Origin: an uncultured Pirellula sp.
GTDB lineage: Bacteria; Planctomycetota; Planctomycetia; Pirellulales; Pirellulaceae
Reading direction: 5' to 3'
NCBI GenBank assembly: GCA_903930765.1
Contig: CAIYZV010000300.1
Span: 1 to 37,345 of the forward strand
Length of the DNA stretch: 37,345 nucleotides
Shown: piece by piece, positions 1 to 8,556 of the stretch
Layout of the letters: every line of letters begins with the position of its first letter
How positions within the stretch are numbered: position 1 is the first letter of the stretch
Notes under the pieces: model-generated
The model's database searches: none
Seen by the model: only the letters and a program-made list of their open reading frames with translations
What the model was told of the DNA's origin: nothing
Translations under genes and position numbers: made by a program

Positions 1-421
1 CAGCAGCTTCCGCAAACGACTCATCCGTCTCCCAAATACGCACGCGTGTCGCTACGCCGCCGGTACCAGCAAGAATCTTCGGGCAGACTTCTTCGAGAAG
101 GTATTTCGCCATGTTCTCCGCAGTCGGGTTGTACGGCATGAGAAACAAACGGCACGGCTTGACCATCCGCAAGGCTTCGATCGCGTTGTCATCCTCATGC
201 GAGACCAAGAAACTGTGGTCCCAATACTCATCGAGCCAACCCTTACACCGGGATTTCAGCTCGGAAAAATCCATCACCCTCCCGACGGCGTCTTGGGTAT
301 CTCCGGTGACAAAAAAATCGCAGACATAGTTGTGCCCGTGAAAGTGCTCGCACTTGCCACCGTGCTTGTAAAGTCGGTGCCCCGCACAAAACTTGATGCG
401 GCGCATGATCGTCAAACCCAT
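1..421 (-). CDS. queD: 6-carboxytetrahydropterin synthase / 6-pyruvoyl-tetrahydropterin synthase family protein (3' end cut by window)
   Basis: Translating the minus strand gives a protein starting MGLTIMRRIKFCAGHR. It carries the family signature CEHFHGHNY: the catalytic Cys (C-x3-H-G-H) and two of the zinc-binding His, with the first His in AGHRL. Later parts (VMDFSELK, WDHSFL, PTAENMAKYLLEE) also fit the QueD/PTPS fold. QueD acts on dihydroneopterin triphosphate in the queuosine precursor pathway; related enzymes make tetrahydropterins, and sequence alone does not decide which applies here. The start at 421 is preferred because AGGAA lies 7 nt upstream; an alternative ATG is at 406 (MRRIKF). 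It follows the MazG-like gene by 20 nt, so co-transcription is likely. The C-terminus lies beyond position 1. Confidence 0.88.
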   Translation of the reverse strand, partial: MGLTIMRRIKFCAGHRLYKHGGKCEHFHGHNYVCDFFVTGDTQDAVGRVMDFSELKSRCKGWLDEYWDHSFLVSHEDDNAIEALRMVKPCRLFLMPYNPTAENMAKYLLEEVCPKILAGTGGVATRVRIWETDESFAEAA

Positions 422-441
422 CGCGTAGTTCCTATGGTCGG

Positions 442-882
442 TTATGGAACGCTCGAATCGCCATGATGCGTGTCCTGAGTCGTGATGTCGGCGTCAACCT
501 CGTTTGCACGGTTGACGACAGCACCCGCAGCATCAGCGTTTAATTTTGGATTGTTGCGATGACGATCCCGATCTCGCTGGGTCTTTTTCTCGAGATTTGC
601 CACCATGGCCGATTGCAAGTCGACGCCGGTTTGGTTCGCGAGGCAGACCAAGACAAACAGGATGTCCGCCATCTCATCCGACAGATTGTAGGCCGTATCC
701 GATTTTTTAAAGCTCTGGTCGCCAAAAGTTCTTGCGAAAATCCTGGACAGCTCTCCGACTTCCTCCATCAAAACGGCCAAGTTGGTCAGTTCGGAGAAGT
801 AACGCACCCCGATGGACTGGATCCAGGCGTCAACCGTGGATTGAAGCTCCCGCAATGACAGCTCCCGATCCACATCGCTCAT
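442..882 (-). CDS. MazG-like nucleotide pyrophosphohydrolase
   Basis: This 146-residue protein has the all-alpha NTP pyrophosphohydrolase pattern: E41-x2-E44 (in MEEVGEL), then E70-x2-D73 (in DEMADIL) about 25 residues later, the ExxE...ExxD magnesium site of MazG and dUTPase-like enzymes. Single-domain members hydrolyse (d)NTPs to the monophosphate and pyrophosphate; the substrate cannot be read from sequence. The tail after residue 115 is polar and probably disordered. The ATG at 882 overlaps the stop of a preceding 6-codon mini-ORF (ATGA), suggesting coupled translation from the DUF2203 gene upstream. The queD-like gene follows. A pterin-pathway pyrophosphohydrolase role is possible from context but is only inference. 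Confidence 0.85.
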   Translation of the reverse strand: MSDVDRELSLRELQSTVDAWIQSIGVRYFSELTNLAVLMEEVGELSRIFARTFGDQSFKKSDTAYNLSDEMADILFVLVCLANQTGVDLQSAMVANLEKKTQRDRDRHRNNPKLNADAAGAVVNRANEVDADITTQDTHHGDSSVP

Positions 883-916
883 GCCGCCACCCCGCTCATG
901 CCGCCACCCCGCTCAT
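879..916 (-). repeat. 17-bp tandem duplication forming two ATGA-linked 6-codon mini-ORFs
   Basis: Between the DUF2203 stop and the mazG-like start, a 17-bp unit (minus-strand ATGAGCGGGGTGGCGGC) occurs twice, at 916-900 and 899-883. Each unit reads as ATG AGC GGG GTG GCG GCA TGA, a MSGVAA peptide whose TGA overlaps the next ATG by ATGA. The first ATG (916-914) overlaps the DUF2203 stop (915-913). The second (899-897) overlaps the first mini-ORF stop (898-896). The mazG-like ATG (882-880) overlaps the second stop (881-879). A 17-bp period is exactly what 21-nt ORFs overlapping by 4 nt give. The G-rich GGGGTGG could act as a ribosome re-engagement site. Translation of the peptides is inferred, not shown. 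Confidence 0.75.
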
Positions 917-1347
917 GTCGACATGCCTGCCTCAAAACGCCGGCGGTCGGCAGTCGATTCGTTGGCCCAGTGGAACTCGGAGACATCGCCCTGTTCCATC
1001 TGCCAAGTGAAGAATGCGGGAGCATCATCGATCACCGTCGGGAAATCGACAATCCCTTCATGGGCGGAACGCAGGATCACCCCCAATTGCTCCAACTCGC
1101 TGATGTAATCCTCCAGGTGTGCCGTCTCGACCTTCAGATCGTTCTGAATTTCGATGATCTCTTGGTCATAAACCTTGAACTTCGAGTTGCCTTGATGGTT
1201 CCGGAGCATCCGGCGAAGATTGGATCGGCGTTCGGTCAATTCGCGGTGCGACAGCGAAATGTCGGTCACGATCAAGCGGAGCAACGGCAACATCGAGCGG
1301 GCTTGCTCGATCGAAAAGACGGTTTGTGGGGTTGCTTTCGCGCTCAT
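913..1347 (-). CDS. DUF2203 family protein
   Basis: This 144-residue reading (from MSAKATPQ) opens with FSIEQARSMLPLLRLIV, has a long helical middle (residues about 20-95, charged, coiled-coil-like) and ends with LGVILRSAHEGIVDFP and FHWANE. That final block, a hydrophobic strand, VDFP and a terminal W/H segment, is the hallmark I associate with DUF2203. The function of the family is unknown. In-frame starts also exist at 1422 (ATG) and 1428 (TTG), but 1347 is preferred because the family motif begins soon after it. No good Shine-Dalgarno is visible at any of them. It is the first gene of the operon with the MazG-like and QueD-like genes and ends in an ATGA overlap. Confidence 0.8.
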   Translation of the reverse strand: MSAKATPQTVFSIEQARSMLPLLRLIVTDISLSHRELTERRSNLRRMLRNHQGNSKFKVYDQEIIEIQNDLKVETAHLEDYISELEQLGVILRSAHEGIVDFPTVIDDAPAFFTWQMEQGDVSEFHWANESTADRRRFEAGMST

Positions 1348-1509
1348 GTGGATCGTCCATCGCTGGAATAGTGATAAGGTCCTAGTGACGATACCGACAA
1401 CCTTCGAGTTCGAAAAGTTCATTTCCAAGGTTCGAAAGGGAACTTAGCCCGCTACTTCTATTTTTGCTCGAAATCCCGCCCCTTCAATCTCGAACCGCGG
1501 CAAACCTGC

Positions 1510-2385
1510 CTACATTAGCTGAAATTTAGCCCCCAAGGTGATCGAAAACTCGTCAAAAACCTGATCGACGAGGTCCGCATCCACCCGATCCGAGCCGCGA
1601 ACAGCACCTGCCACTAAGGCCAAATCGGCCAACTGAACGATGCGTCGAATCAATCCATCCCCCAACTCGTGGCACCTGGTTATCCCTTGAGCCGTGAATA
1701 TATCTTGGCTCGCCCCACATCGATCCAACGCGAATTCAAAGTAATCCGCAGTCTGCCCCAAATCCCAAGGTGGCAAATCGATCCGCAACTCGCAGCAATC
1801 CAAGATCCGGCGAGGTAAACCCAACATCGACTCCTCATCCACCGCAAGGATCAAACTCCACTTTCCTGGCCGAGTAAGTAGCACGCCTAATGCCTGGAGC
1901 GATTCTTCCGAAAGCTGCTCGGCGTGATCCAGCAATAAAGTAACCCTGCGACCGATGGCGGAAGAGGCCACCAAGAAATCATCGATTTCGCCAAGAAACC
2001 TGGAGAAGCACCCGGGCACTCGGGACGAAAGTACTTCCTCGATCAACGTATTTACGCCAAACCAGGGTGGGCATTCGTCGGAAGAAGTCTCTAGCACAGC
2101 ATTGCGGACCCGAGTCGCTACGGCCAACGGAGAGGCGCCGGCCAAGTCCACCTTGGCGATGCTCTCGGGCGCTTTGGTCAGACGCCGGAGTCGCAGATGC
2201 TCGAGAAAGAGGCTTTTCCCAGCCCCACTCGGGCCGACCAGCAACCCCAGTTTTCTGCGATGGGTGAGCAGAAATTCACTCCGAGCCAAAGCTTCCTCGA
2301 CGCTCCCTGCGACGAAATAGTCGTAGATCGGATTCGGCTTGGCAAAGGGTGACCGCGACAGTTTCCAATGCCTCAGATAGCTCAT
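1510..2385 (-). CDS. ExeA/GspA-like AAA ATPase
   Basis: A 291-residue protein starting MSYLRHWKLSRSPF, like the N-terminus of ExeA/MshM-type ATPases, with the FVAGSVEEALARSEFLL segment that in this family lies just before the P-loop. Walker A is GPSGAGKS at residues 51-58. The Walker B strand is VTLLLD ending at D153, followed by HAE instead of the usual EAQ/EAH. The C-terminal part (about 200-285) is helical, as in the lid domain. Relatives energise assembly of type II secretion or pilus components, or act as TniB-like regulators; no secretin or transposase is nearby, so the role is open. A strong GAGGAG sits 5 nt before the ATG. It is divergent from the ABC permease across 217 bp in which I see no convincing promoter. 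Confidence 0.8.
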   Translation of the reverse strand: MSYLRHWKLSRSPFAKPNPIYDYFVAGSVEEALARSEFLLTHRRKLGLLVGPSGAGKSLFLEHLRLRRLTKAPESIAKVDLAGASPLAVATRVRNAVLETSSDECPPWFGVNTLIEEVLSSRVPGCFSRFLGEIDDFLVASSAIGRRVTLLLDHAEQLSEESLQALGVLLTRPGKWSLILAVDEESMLGLPRRILDCCELRIDLPPWDLGQTADYFEFALDRCGASQDIFTAQGITRCHELGDGLIRRIVQLADLALVAGAVRGSDRVDADLVDQVFDEFSITLGAKFQLM

Positions 2386-2602
2386 AGCGGCTCCTCAAAT
2401 TGGTCGAGAACCATAAACACGCGAGAACCGAACTGCACACAACTCCGTATGGTGTCTTCTCGGCCGCGGACTACCGGAATCATCAGCAAATGTGGACTCG
2501 AAAACCGAGATATTCCTCGCTTTATTCGGGATTCATTGAAGTTTGGCTTCCGACACGATCCGTCATAGGCAGTCGTAGAACCACGGAGTAAACTTTCACC
2601 CT

Positions 2603-4447
2603 ATGATCGGACCCATATTCCAACGCGAACTGAGCACCCTGCCTCGACGGCCCCGGCACTTCATCGCGCGGATCGTTTTCTTGGTCATGCTGTTCGGCAT
2701 CATCTGCACGACTTGGCTGCTGCTAGCAGGGGTGCAACCGGTCCAAAACGCCGGTGATCTCGCCCGATTCGGGGTTTTGATCTTTCAACTATTAGCCCCG
2801 TTCCAAATGGTGGTGCTGCTGTTCATGGCCGCGCTCGCGGGATCCTCCGCAGTTAGCCACGAAAAGGACAAGCAAACGCTGACGCTACTGTTGATGACCT
2901 CGCTGACAGACGCCGAGGTTGTCATCGGTAAAATTGGTGCAGGACTGTTGGCAACCATGAATGCCTTCCTCTCATCGGCCCCAATCGTCTTTCTTCTGCC
3001 GATCTTGGGTGGTGTGTCGCTCGATCAAGTCATCGCGTGTACGGTGGTGACCGCATGCACGTTGATCGCAAGTTGTTCCCTCGGGGCGACAGTCGCATTC
3101 TGGCGGGAAAAGACCTTTCAAGCGATCGCGGTCACCACCCTATTGATCGCGCTTTGGCTGGCTCTCGGCGAAATCATCGCGGCCGGCATCATCCCCGGTA
3201 TTCCTCGCTCGATCGGCTCCATGATCAGCCCACTGCGGGCGGTCTGGGATATCGCGCAACCTATCCCATCACCCTCCGTTATTTCGGGATTCGGAGGCTC
3301 TGGGAATGCGATCTTGGCCAGCATCTTCATGAGCGCCTTGGCCGGTTCGTTGTCCCTTCTCTCCATCGCGAAGCTTCGGGTTTGGAACCCTTCCCGCGAA
3401 CGAAGAAACGTTGTCGCAGAATGGGAGGATTCTCCTCAACTGACGGTCGCGACAACAACGAACCCAACATCGGCCGATACTTCGGCAGCGATCGCACCCA
3501 AAGCAGCACAAGAACGCGTGGTCAAATCGTGGAAGAGCCGCGAACCGAGAGCGATGTGGAACAACCCCATCCTGTGGCGCGAGATGATGACTTGGGCCTA
3601 CGGCCGAAAGATCCTTTTCATCCGTGTCGCCTACATCCTCTTTTCCCTCCTGATCGGATTTGGGTTGTACCAAACCCTACAATCGGGTGCCGCATACACC
3701 GATTCAGGCTTCCAAGAACAACTCGTTCCCACAACCGTTTCGCTGCTGGCACCCTGCTTCGTACTATCGTTGATCATGATCAACGCCCTTGCGGTCAATT
3801 CGATCACCAATGAGCGAGACGCCGGGGCTCTCGATTTGCTGCTAGTCACTGAGATCACGCCCGCATCGTTCCTCCTCGGAAAGATTCTCGGCGTCCTCTA
3901 CGCCACCAAGGAAATGGTCCTGATGCCGATCCTCCTTTGCATCTACCTTTGGTGGGGCGGAGGCTTAACCACCGAAAATCTGGTGTTCACCGTTATCTGC
4001 CTGATGGTCATGGATATCTTCGTCGCTATGCTCGGCATTCATTGCGGCATGATTTACTACCAAAGTCGCATTGCGATCGGTACGAGTCTCGGAACAGTTT
4101 TCTTCCTATTCCTCGGGGTTGCGACCTGCATGCTCATCATGCTGATGTTCCGCGGATCCTTTGGCCGCCAACTCGCCCCGTTCTTGATGATCATCCTGGG
4201 TGGCGGAACAGGCCTTTATGTTGCACTTGGGAATCGCAATCCCTCGCCTGCGATCACCGTCACCTCGTTCTTGCTCCCCTTCTTGACGTTCTTCGCGATC
4301 ACCAGCTTTATCCTTCGCGATCAAGAGCTCACGGTGTTTAGTACGATCACGGTTTCGTACGCATTTGCAACCGCTGCAATGCTCATTCCCGCACTCAGCG
4401 AATTCGAGTTCGCGTTCGGCCGCGGAAGGCTCGCCGAAGAAGAGTAA
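2603..4447 (+). CDS. ABC-2 type transporter permease with two membrane modules
   Basis: A 614-residue integral membrane protein with two similar modules. Module 1 (about residues 1-265) begins MIGPIFQRELSTLPRR, an amphipathic start typical of ABC-2 permeases, and includes EKDKQTLTLLLMTSLTDAEVVIGK. After a polar Ala/Thr linker (about 275-315), module 2 starts near MWNNPILWREMMTWAYGRK and repeats the motif as NERDAGALDLLLVTEITPASFLLGKILG. Both copies match the coupling-helix element of NatB/gliding-type permeases. About a dozen hydrophobic segments are seen. No ATPase partner gene is in the window, so the substrate is unknown and the ATPase must come from elsewhere. The ribosome-binding site is weak (GGAG is 14 nt upstream). 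Confidence 0.82.
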   Translation: MIGPIFQRELSTLPRRPRHFIARIVFLVMLFGIICTTWLLLAGVQPVQNAGDLARFGVLIFQLLAPFQMVVLLFMAALAGSSAVSHEKDKQTLTLLLMTSLTDAEVVIGKIGAGLLATMNAFLSSAPIVFLLPILGGVSLDQVIACTVVTACTLIASCSLGATVAFWREKTFQAIAVTTLLIALWLALGEIIAAGIIPGIPRSIGSMISPLRAVWDIAQPIPSPSVISGFGGSGNAILASIFMSALAGSLSLLSIAKLRVWNPSRERRNVVAEWEDSPQLTVATTTNPTSADTSAAIAPKAAQERVVKSWKSREPRAMWNNPILWREMMTWAYGRKILFIRVAYILFSLLIGFGLYQTLQSGAAYTDSGFQEQLVPTTVSLLAPCFVLSLIMINALAVNSITNERDAGALDLLLVTEITPASFLLGKILGVLYATKEMVLMPILLCIYLWWGGGLTTENLVFTVICLMVMDIFVAMLGIHCGMIYYQSRIAIGTSLGTVFFLFLGVATCMLIMLMFRGSFGRQLAPFLMIILGGGTGLYVALGNRNPSPAITVTSFLLPFLTFFAITSFILRDQELTVFSTITVSYAFATAAMLIPALSEFEFAFGRGRLAEEE

Positions 4448-4478
4448 CCGTGGCGTAGTGTTCGATGGCTCGCGAGTA

Positions 4479-4516
4479 GGTCGCTTACTGGGGGGCTGGG
4501 TCGCTTACTGGGGGGC
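4479..4516. repeat. 20-bp-period tandem duplication at the end of the methyltransferase gene
   Basis: The 18-bp stretch GGTCGCTTACTGGGGGGC occurs twice, at 4479-4496 and 4499-4516, period 20. The inner copy covers the last codons and TAA stop of the minus-strand methyltransferase (Ala-Pro-Gln-stop) and the outer copy repeats them beyond the stop, so the duplication leaves the protein unchanged. It lies in the 57-bp gap between two convergent genes. No clear hairpin terminator is seen. Confidence 0.85.
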
Positions 4517-6337
4517 AGAGAGCAAATTCCACTCCGGCCGAAGCTTTTCGACCAAGCTACAGCGGTGCCCTTGCGTCACGGCCCCCAGTTCCCCCAACGG
4601 TTTGTACTGGACGATAAATCGCCTTGAGGGAAGTCCTTCGAAGGTCGCTTTCTTCGCCGAATCCAACTGCACCCTCAATCGCTCGCGCAGATTCAACGTC
4701 TCACCGACGAACACGTAGCGACGGCCATTCCCTCCCGCATCCACCGTCCCGATGGAGTAGAGAGCTGACGCATCGGGGATCTCCTCCACCTCCAAACGAT
4801 CCGCCGAAATGCCTTCGATGCGATCCCAATCAAACGCATCAACACCCTTGCCCGCTTCCGCCGCGTTTGACGCTTGCACTCCCTCCAAAGCTCGCCGCAT
4901 TAAAAGCGCTCCCCAGCGATACTCGAGCGGACTTCGTCCTGGTGCGTGATCGGCAGCGATTCGGTCGAACTGCTCCCTCAAACGCGGTTCACAGAGGATC
5001 TCATCAAGATCCGCAAGGTACGCATCGGCAACTCGACGCCACGCGATCTCCGAGGCGTGCAGATGGCGATCGAGTTCACTCCATTTCAGAACCATCAATT
5101 GCTCGCTGGATATCTCCATACCGATCAATTTCCCAGATTTCCGCAATCGGAGCAGGAATCGGTTGCGTTCCGCATCGCTTCCCGGAACCCCCAACGAATC
5201 GCACGTCTTCTGGAACGCTTCGTTCAAGAAGGTATCCACAATCACTCGGTCTGGACTAGCACCGCGATGGGATTCTTGGAAGGCTACGAGCAATTGTTCA
5301 CTTTCGCTTACCAGTTCCTCCGGAAATGGTAGCATCGGAGAAACAGAAGCCCGTATGGTCCGTTTTCGCGCTGTGCTTCCACTGCCATCACCCAATCGTT
5401 GCTTTCCATCTTTGGTCGATGGCGCGCTGACTTTCGGTTCCGGTGCCCCTTCGAGCATCTCACCGGGCAATACGCGACTCAATCGATCCGCTCCCAACTG
5501 AACATACTCGTTCGACAGATCGTACCCGAGGTAATTGCGACCCAACTTCTTGGCAACGACCAACGTCGATGCGCTTCCCGAGAACGGATCCATAACGATA
5601 TCGTTTGGATTAGAACTGACCCGAATGATCCTGCCTAAAAGTTGTTCGGGCATTTGGCACCCATGGAAGCCAGCCCGTTCTTTGAACGTTCCAGCGACCC
5701 GAGGAAAGTACCACACATCCTCATTCGGGGTGAGCCCTTCCGTGCAGTCCTGCGGGCGCAGAATCCAAGTATCATCTGGATTCCGCCCCTTCGGATTCGC
5801 TCTTGCATCCGCATACACCAGTTGTCGCGCCGATGGAACGGCAATGTCTGCGGCATTGAACGTAAAACGCTTTGGGTTCTTGTTAAAGTAAAAAAGGTGC
5901 GCATGAGAACGAGTGAATTTGGATTTGCAGTTCACTCCAAACGTGTAGTACCACACGATCCAACTTCGGCAATGAAAACCGACTTCTTGTGCGATCAGTT
6001 TCAATTCCGCGGCATACTCATCACCGATCGCAAGCCAAAACGTACCCGAGGCGTCTAAAACCCGGTGAACCTCGGCCATCCACTCCTTGCTCCAAGCCAA
6101 GTAATGCTCCCGCTCAAGGGAGTCCTTGTAAACGTCGTAGTCGTACCCGATGTTAAAGGGTGGATCTGCGAACACCAATTGCAACGACTCACTGGGCAAC
6201 TCGCGCATGCGCGACACGCAATCACCTTGATGGATTGCATTGAGGATCGCATCGGGAATCAACCTCGCGGTTTCGCTGCTGGAGTCGTGGCCGGGCTCAC
6301 TGCCGGATTCATTGCCAAGTTCGACAACAGTGGTCAT
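4505..6337 (-). CDS. DNA methyltransferase (N6-adenine/N4-cytosine, beta class) fused to a GIY-YIG-like C-terminal domain
   Basis: This is a 610-residue protein. Residues 33-290 form a beta-class DNA methyltransferase: catalytic motif IV DPPFNIGYDY (58-67) comes first, and the SAM-binding DPFSGSAST (250-258) and YLGYDL near the domain end, as in DpnA/HinfI-type enzymes. Residues 291-335 are a basic, low-complexity linker; 336-500 is a helical region I do not recognise. Residues 524-606 resemble GIY-YIG: ALY (527), then VFVGETLNLRERL with the key Arg at 553 (Gly545+8), then LVEKLRPEWN ending in N604. Compared with UvrC-type spacing, the YIG Tyr is F543 and the Glu position is R592, so nuclease activity is doubtful; E597 is nearby. 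Target sequence unknown. A strong GAGGA precedes the ATG by 5 nt. Confidence 0.85.
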   Translation of the reverse strand: MTTVVELGNESGSEPGHDSSSETARLIPDAILNAIHQGDCVSRMRELPSESLQLVFADPPFNIGYDYDVYKDSLEREHYLAWSKEWMAEVHRVLDASGTFWLAIGDEYAAELKLIAQEVGFHCRSWIVWYYTFGVNCKSKFTRSHAHLFYFNKNPKRFTFNAADIAVPSARQLVYADARANPKGRNPDDTWILRPQDCTEGLTPNEDVWYFPRVAGTFKERAGFHGCQMPEQLLGRIIRVSSNPNDIVMDPFSGSASTLVVAKKLGRNYLGYDLSNEYVQLGADRLSRVLPGEMLEGAPEPKVSAPSTKDGKQRLGDGSGSTARKRTIRASVSPMLPFPEELVSESEQLLVAFQESHRGASPDRVIVDTFLNEAFQKTCDSLGVPGSDAERNRFLLRLRKSGKLIGMEISSEQLMVLKWSELDRHLHASEIAWRRVADAYLADLDEILCEPRLREQFDRIAADHAPGRSPLEYRWGALLMRRALEGVQASNAAEAGKGVDAFDWDRIEGISADRLEVEEIPDASALYSIGTVDAGGNGRRYVFVGETLNLRERLRVQLDSAKKATFEGLPSRRFIVQYKPLGELGAVTQGHRCSLVEKLRPEWNLLSAPQ

Positions 6338-6438
6338 TGGGTTCCTCGTTGTAACTCTTCGATCCGCCTCGATTCAACGAGGTCTTACCCGATGTTCGTT
6401 CTTGTACAAAGCAGTTCCACAGCTAGCGGCTGATGGAC

Positions 6439-8403
6439 CTACGATTCCTCGTCGCTTCGCAGTTTTGCCAACACGCTGAAATCTTCGAGTGTTGAGGTAT
6501 CCTGCGTTGACTCTTTGCCAGCTGCGATGTCGCGGAGCAAGCGTCGCATGATTTTACCGCTCCTAGTTTTAGGCAAAGAGGTCGTGAATCGAACTTCATC
6601 GGGAACGGCCAACGCACCGATCTCTTTCCGCACGTGCTTCTTGAGTTCATCCCTCATCGCATCGCTAGGCTCGTGGTTTTTCAACGTCACAAAAACCGCG
6701 ATCCCTTGACCTTTGATCTCGTCTGGGCGTCCAACGGCAGCAGCCTCCGCTACGGAAGGATGGCTTACCAAGGCACTTTCGATTTCGATGGTGCTGAGTC
6801 GATGCCCGGAAACATTGATGACATCGTCGATACGTCCCATGATCCAATAGTACCCATCTTCGTCGCGGCGAGAATTATCGCCGGTCAAGTAACTATGGGG
6901 GACTTTGCTCCAATAGGCTTCTTGATACCGTTGGTCGTCGCCCCAGATTCCTCGGAGCATACCCGGCCAAGGCTTCTCGATGCAAAGCATTCCACCTTCG
7001 TTGGTACCGACATCGGTCAAATCCGAGTGAAGGATGCGGGGGACAATTCCGGGCATCGGAAGGGTGCAGGAACCGGGCTTGCATGCGATCGCTCCAGGAA
7101 GCGGAGACATCATGATCCCACCCGTCTCGGTCTGCCACCATGTATCGACGATGGGGCAGCGGCCACCGCCAATCTTTTCGTAGTACCACATCCACGCTTC
7201 CGGATTGATCCCCTCTCCGACGCTACCGAGCAGCCTCAACGAGGACAGATCGTGTTTGTCGACATGGTGATCACCCCATTTGATGAAAGCGCGAATCGCC
7301 GTGGGTGCGGTGTACAAGATCGAGACCTTATACCGTTCGATGATGTCCCAAAAACGGTTCTCCTCAGGCCAATTCGGAGCTCCCTCGTAGAGGACTTGGG
7401 TTGCCCCCGCCGAAAGAGGTCCGTAAACAATGTAACTGTGGCCGGTGATCCATCCGCAATCCGCAGTGCACCAAAAAATATCTTCATCGCGATAATCGAA
7501 CACCCACTGGAAGGTCCGCTTCGCGTACAAGTTGTATCCGCCCATGGTGTGCCGAATCCCCTTCGGCTTTCCGGTCGAACCGCTGGTGTACAGGATGAAA
7601 AGCGAGTCTTCGCTATCAAGTGGCACCGCGGGGAATTCGCCGGACTCGTTGCTGACCACTTCATGCCACCAAACGTCGCGTCCCTCAATCATAGGTGGGT
7701 TGTTGTTGGCGCGCTGAAGCACCACGCAATGCTCCACCGATGGACTCTTCGCCAACGCTTCGTCGACCGTCTGTTTCAGATTGAGAACCTTACCTCGCCT
7801 CCAGCCTCCATCGGCCGTGATGATCAATTTGGCCTGCGCATCGTTGTTCCGATCCGCGATCGCCTCGGCGCTAAATCCACCGAAGATCACCGAATGGATA
7901 GCGCCGATCCGCGCGCATGCCAACATCGCAACAGGCAACTCTGGAACCATCGGCATGTAAATGCTGACTCGATCCCCTTTGCGAATCCCGAGACGATCAA
8001 GTGCGGCCGCAAACCTGCAGACTTCCTCGAGCAATTGGGCATAGGTAATCGTTCGCTTATCGCCAGGTTCACCTTCCCAGAAAAAAGCAACTCGATCTCC
8101 CCGGCCTGCCTGAACATGGGCATCGAGACAATTATAGGAGACATTGGTCTTGCCACCCACGAACCACTTCGCGAACGGCTCATTCCATTCCAAACATTGC
8201 GTATACGGTTCGAACCAATGCAAATGCGTTTTGGCTTGAGCGTCCCAAAACTTCACGGGGTCGGCAATCGACTCATCGTAAAGTGCTTGGTACGCATCCA
8301 TCGAGCCGATAGCCGCTCGCGAGGAGAACTCGGCACTAGGCGGAAACACCCGTGTTTCATTCATCACATTAGCGATTTGCTTGGCAGTGTTCGGAGTGGT
8401 CAT
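6439..8403 (-). CDS. acs: acetyl-CoA synthetase (AMP-forming)
   Basis: A 654-residue adenylate-forming enzyme that converts acetate, ATP and CoA to acetyl-CoA, AMP and PPi. The P-loop-like motif [19 protein letters not shown] is present, followed by [10 protein letters not shown] (acetate pocket, with the conserved Trp), [20 protein letters not shown] (A8 hinge with Asp) and, near the end, [13 protein letters not shown], which holds the catalytic Lys that is the usual acetylation site of this family. Length matches the family. The start at 8403 (MTTPNTAK) is preferred over an upstream in-frame ATG at 8484 because AGGAG lies 9 nt before it. It is 101 nt upstream of the methyltransferase gene and 153 nt after the isomerase gene on the same strand. 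Confidence 0.96.
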   Translation of the reverse strand: MTTPNTAKQIANVMNETRVFPPSAEFSSRAAIGSMDAYQALYDESIADPVKFWDAQAKTHLHWFEPYTQCLEWNEPFAKWFVGGKTNVSYNCLDAHVQAGRGDRVAFFWEGEPGDKRTITYAQLLEEVCRFAAALDRLGIRKGDRVSIYMPMVPELPVAMLACARIGAIHSVIFGGFSAEAIADRNNDAQAKLIITADGGWRRGKVLNLKQTVDEALAKSPSVEHCVVLQRANNNPPMIEGRDVWWHEVVSNESGEFPAVPLDSEDSLFILYTSGSTGKPKGIRHTMGGYNLYAKRTFQWVFDYRDEDIFWCTADCGWITGHSYIVYGPLSAGATQVLYEGAPNWPEENRFWDIIERYKVSILYTAPTAIRAFIKWGDHHVDKHDLSSLRLLGSVGEGINPEAWMWYYEKIGGGRCPIVDTWWQTETGGIMMSPLPGAIACKPGSCTLPMPGIVPRILHSDLTDVGTNEGGMLCIEKPWPGMLRGIWGDDQRYQEAYWSKVPHSYLTGDNSRRDEDGYYWIMGRIDDVINVSGHRLSTIEIESALVSHPSVAEAAAVGRPDEIKGQGIAVFVTLKNHEPSDAMRDELKKHVRKEIGALAVPDEVRFTTSLPKTRSGKIMRRLLRDIAAGKESTQDTSTLEDFSVLAKLRSDEES

Positions 8404-8556
8404 GGAGAGATGCTCCTGGGTGGGTGAGGAGAGGCAGGCCTTGCGATGAGCGAGCCGATTGTTGAATGAAGTACGACGAAACATGGATGACGAAACGAAG
8501 GGTATCGAGCCAGCAGATCCACGGATCCGGCCAACCTGATCACCTACCGACGATGT

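Noticed and set aside
1510-2385. ExeA-like ATPase as part of a transposon (TniB/TnsC-like)
   Set aside because: No transposase, terminal inverted repeats or target duplication were seen nearby; the ExeA-type N-terminus fits better.
6634-8427. 597-residue open frame on the plus strand opposite acs
   Set aside because: It lies entirely antisense to a well-conserved gene, has no recognisable domain and is a by-product of the codon bias and GC content of acs.
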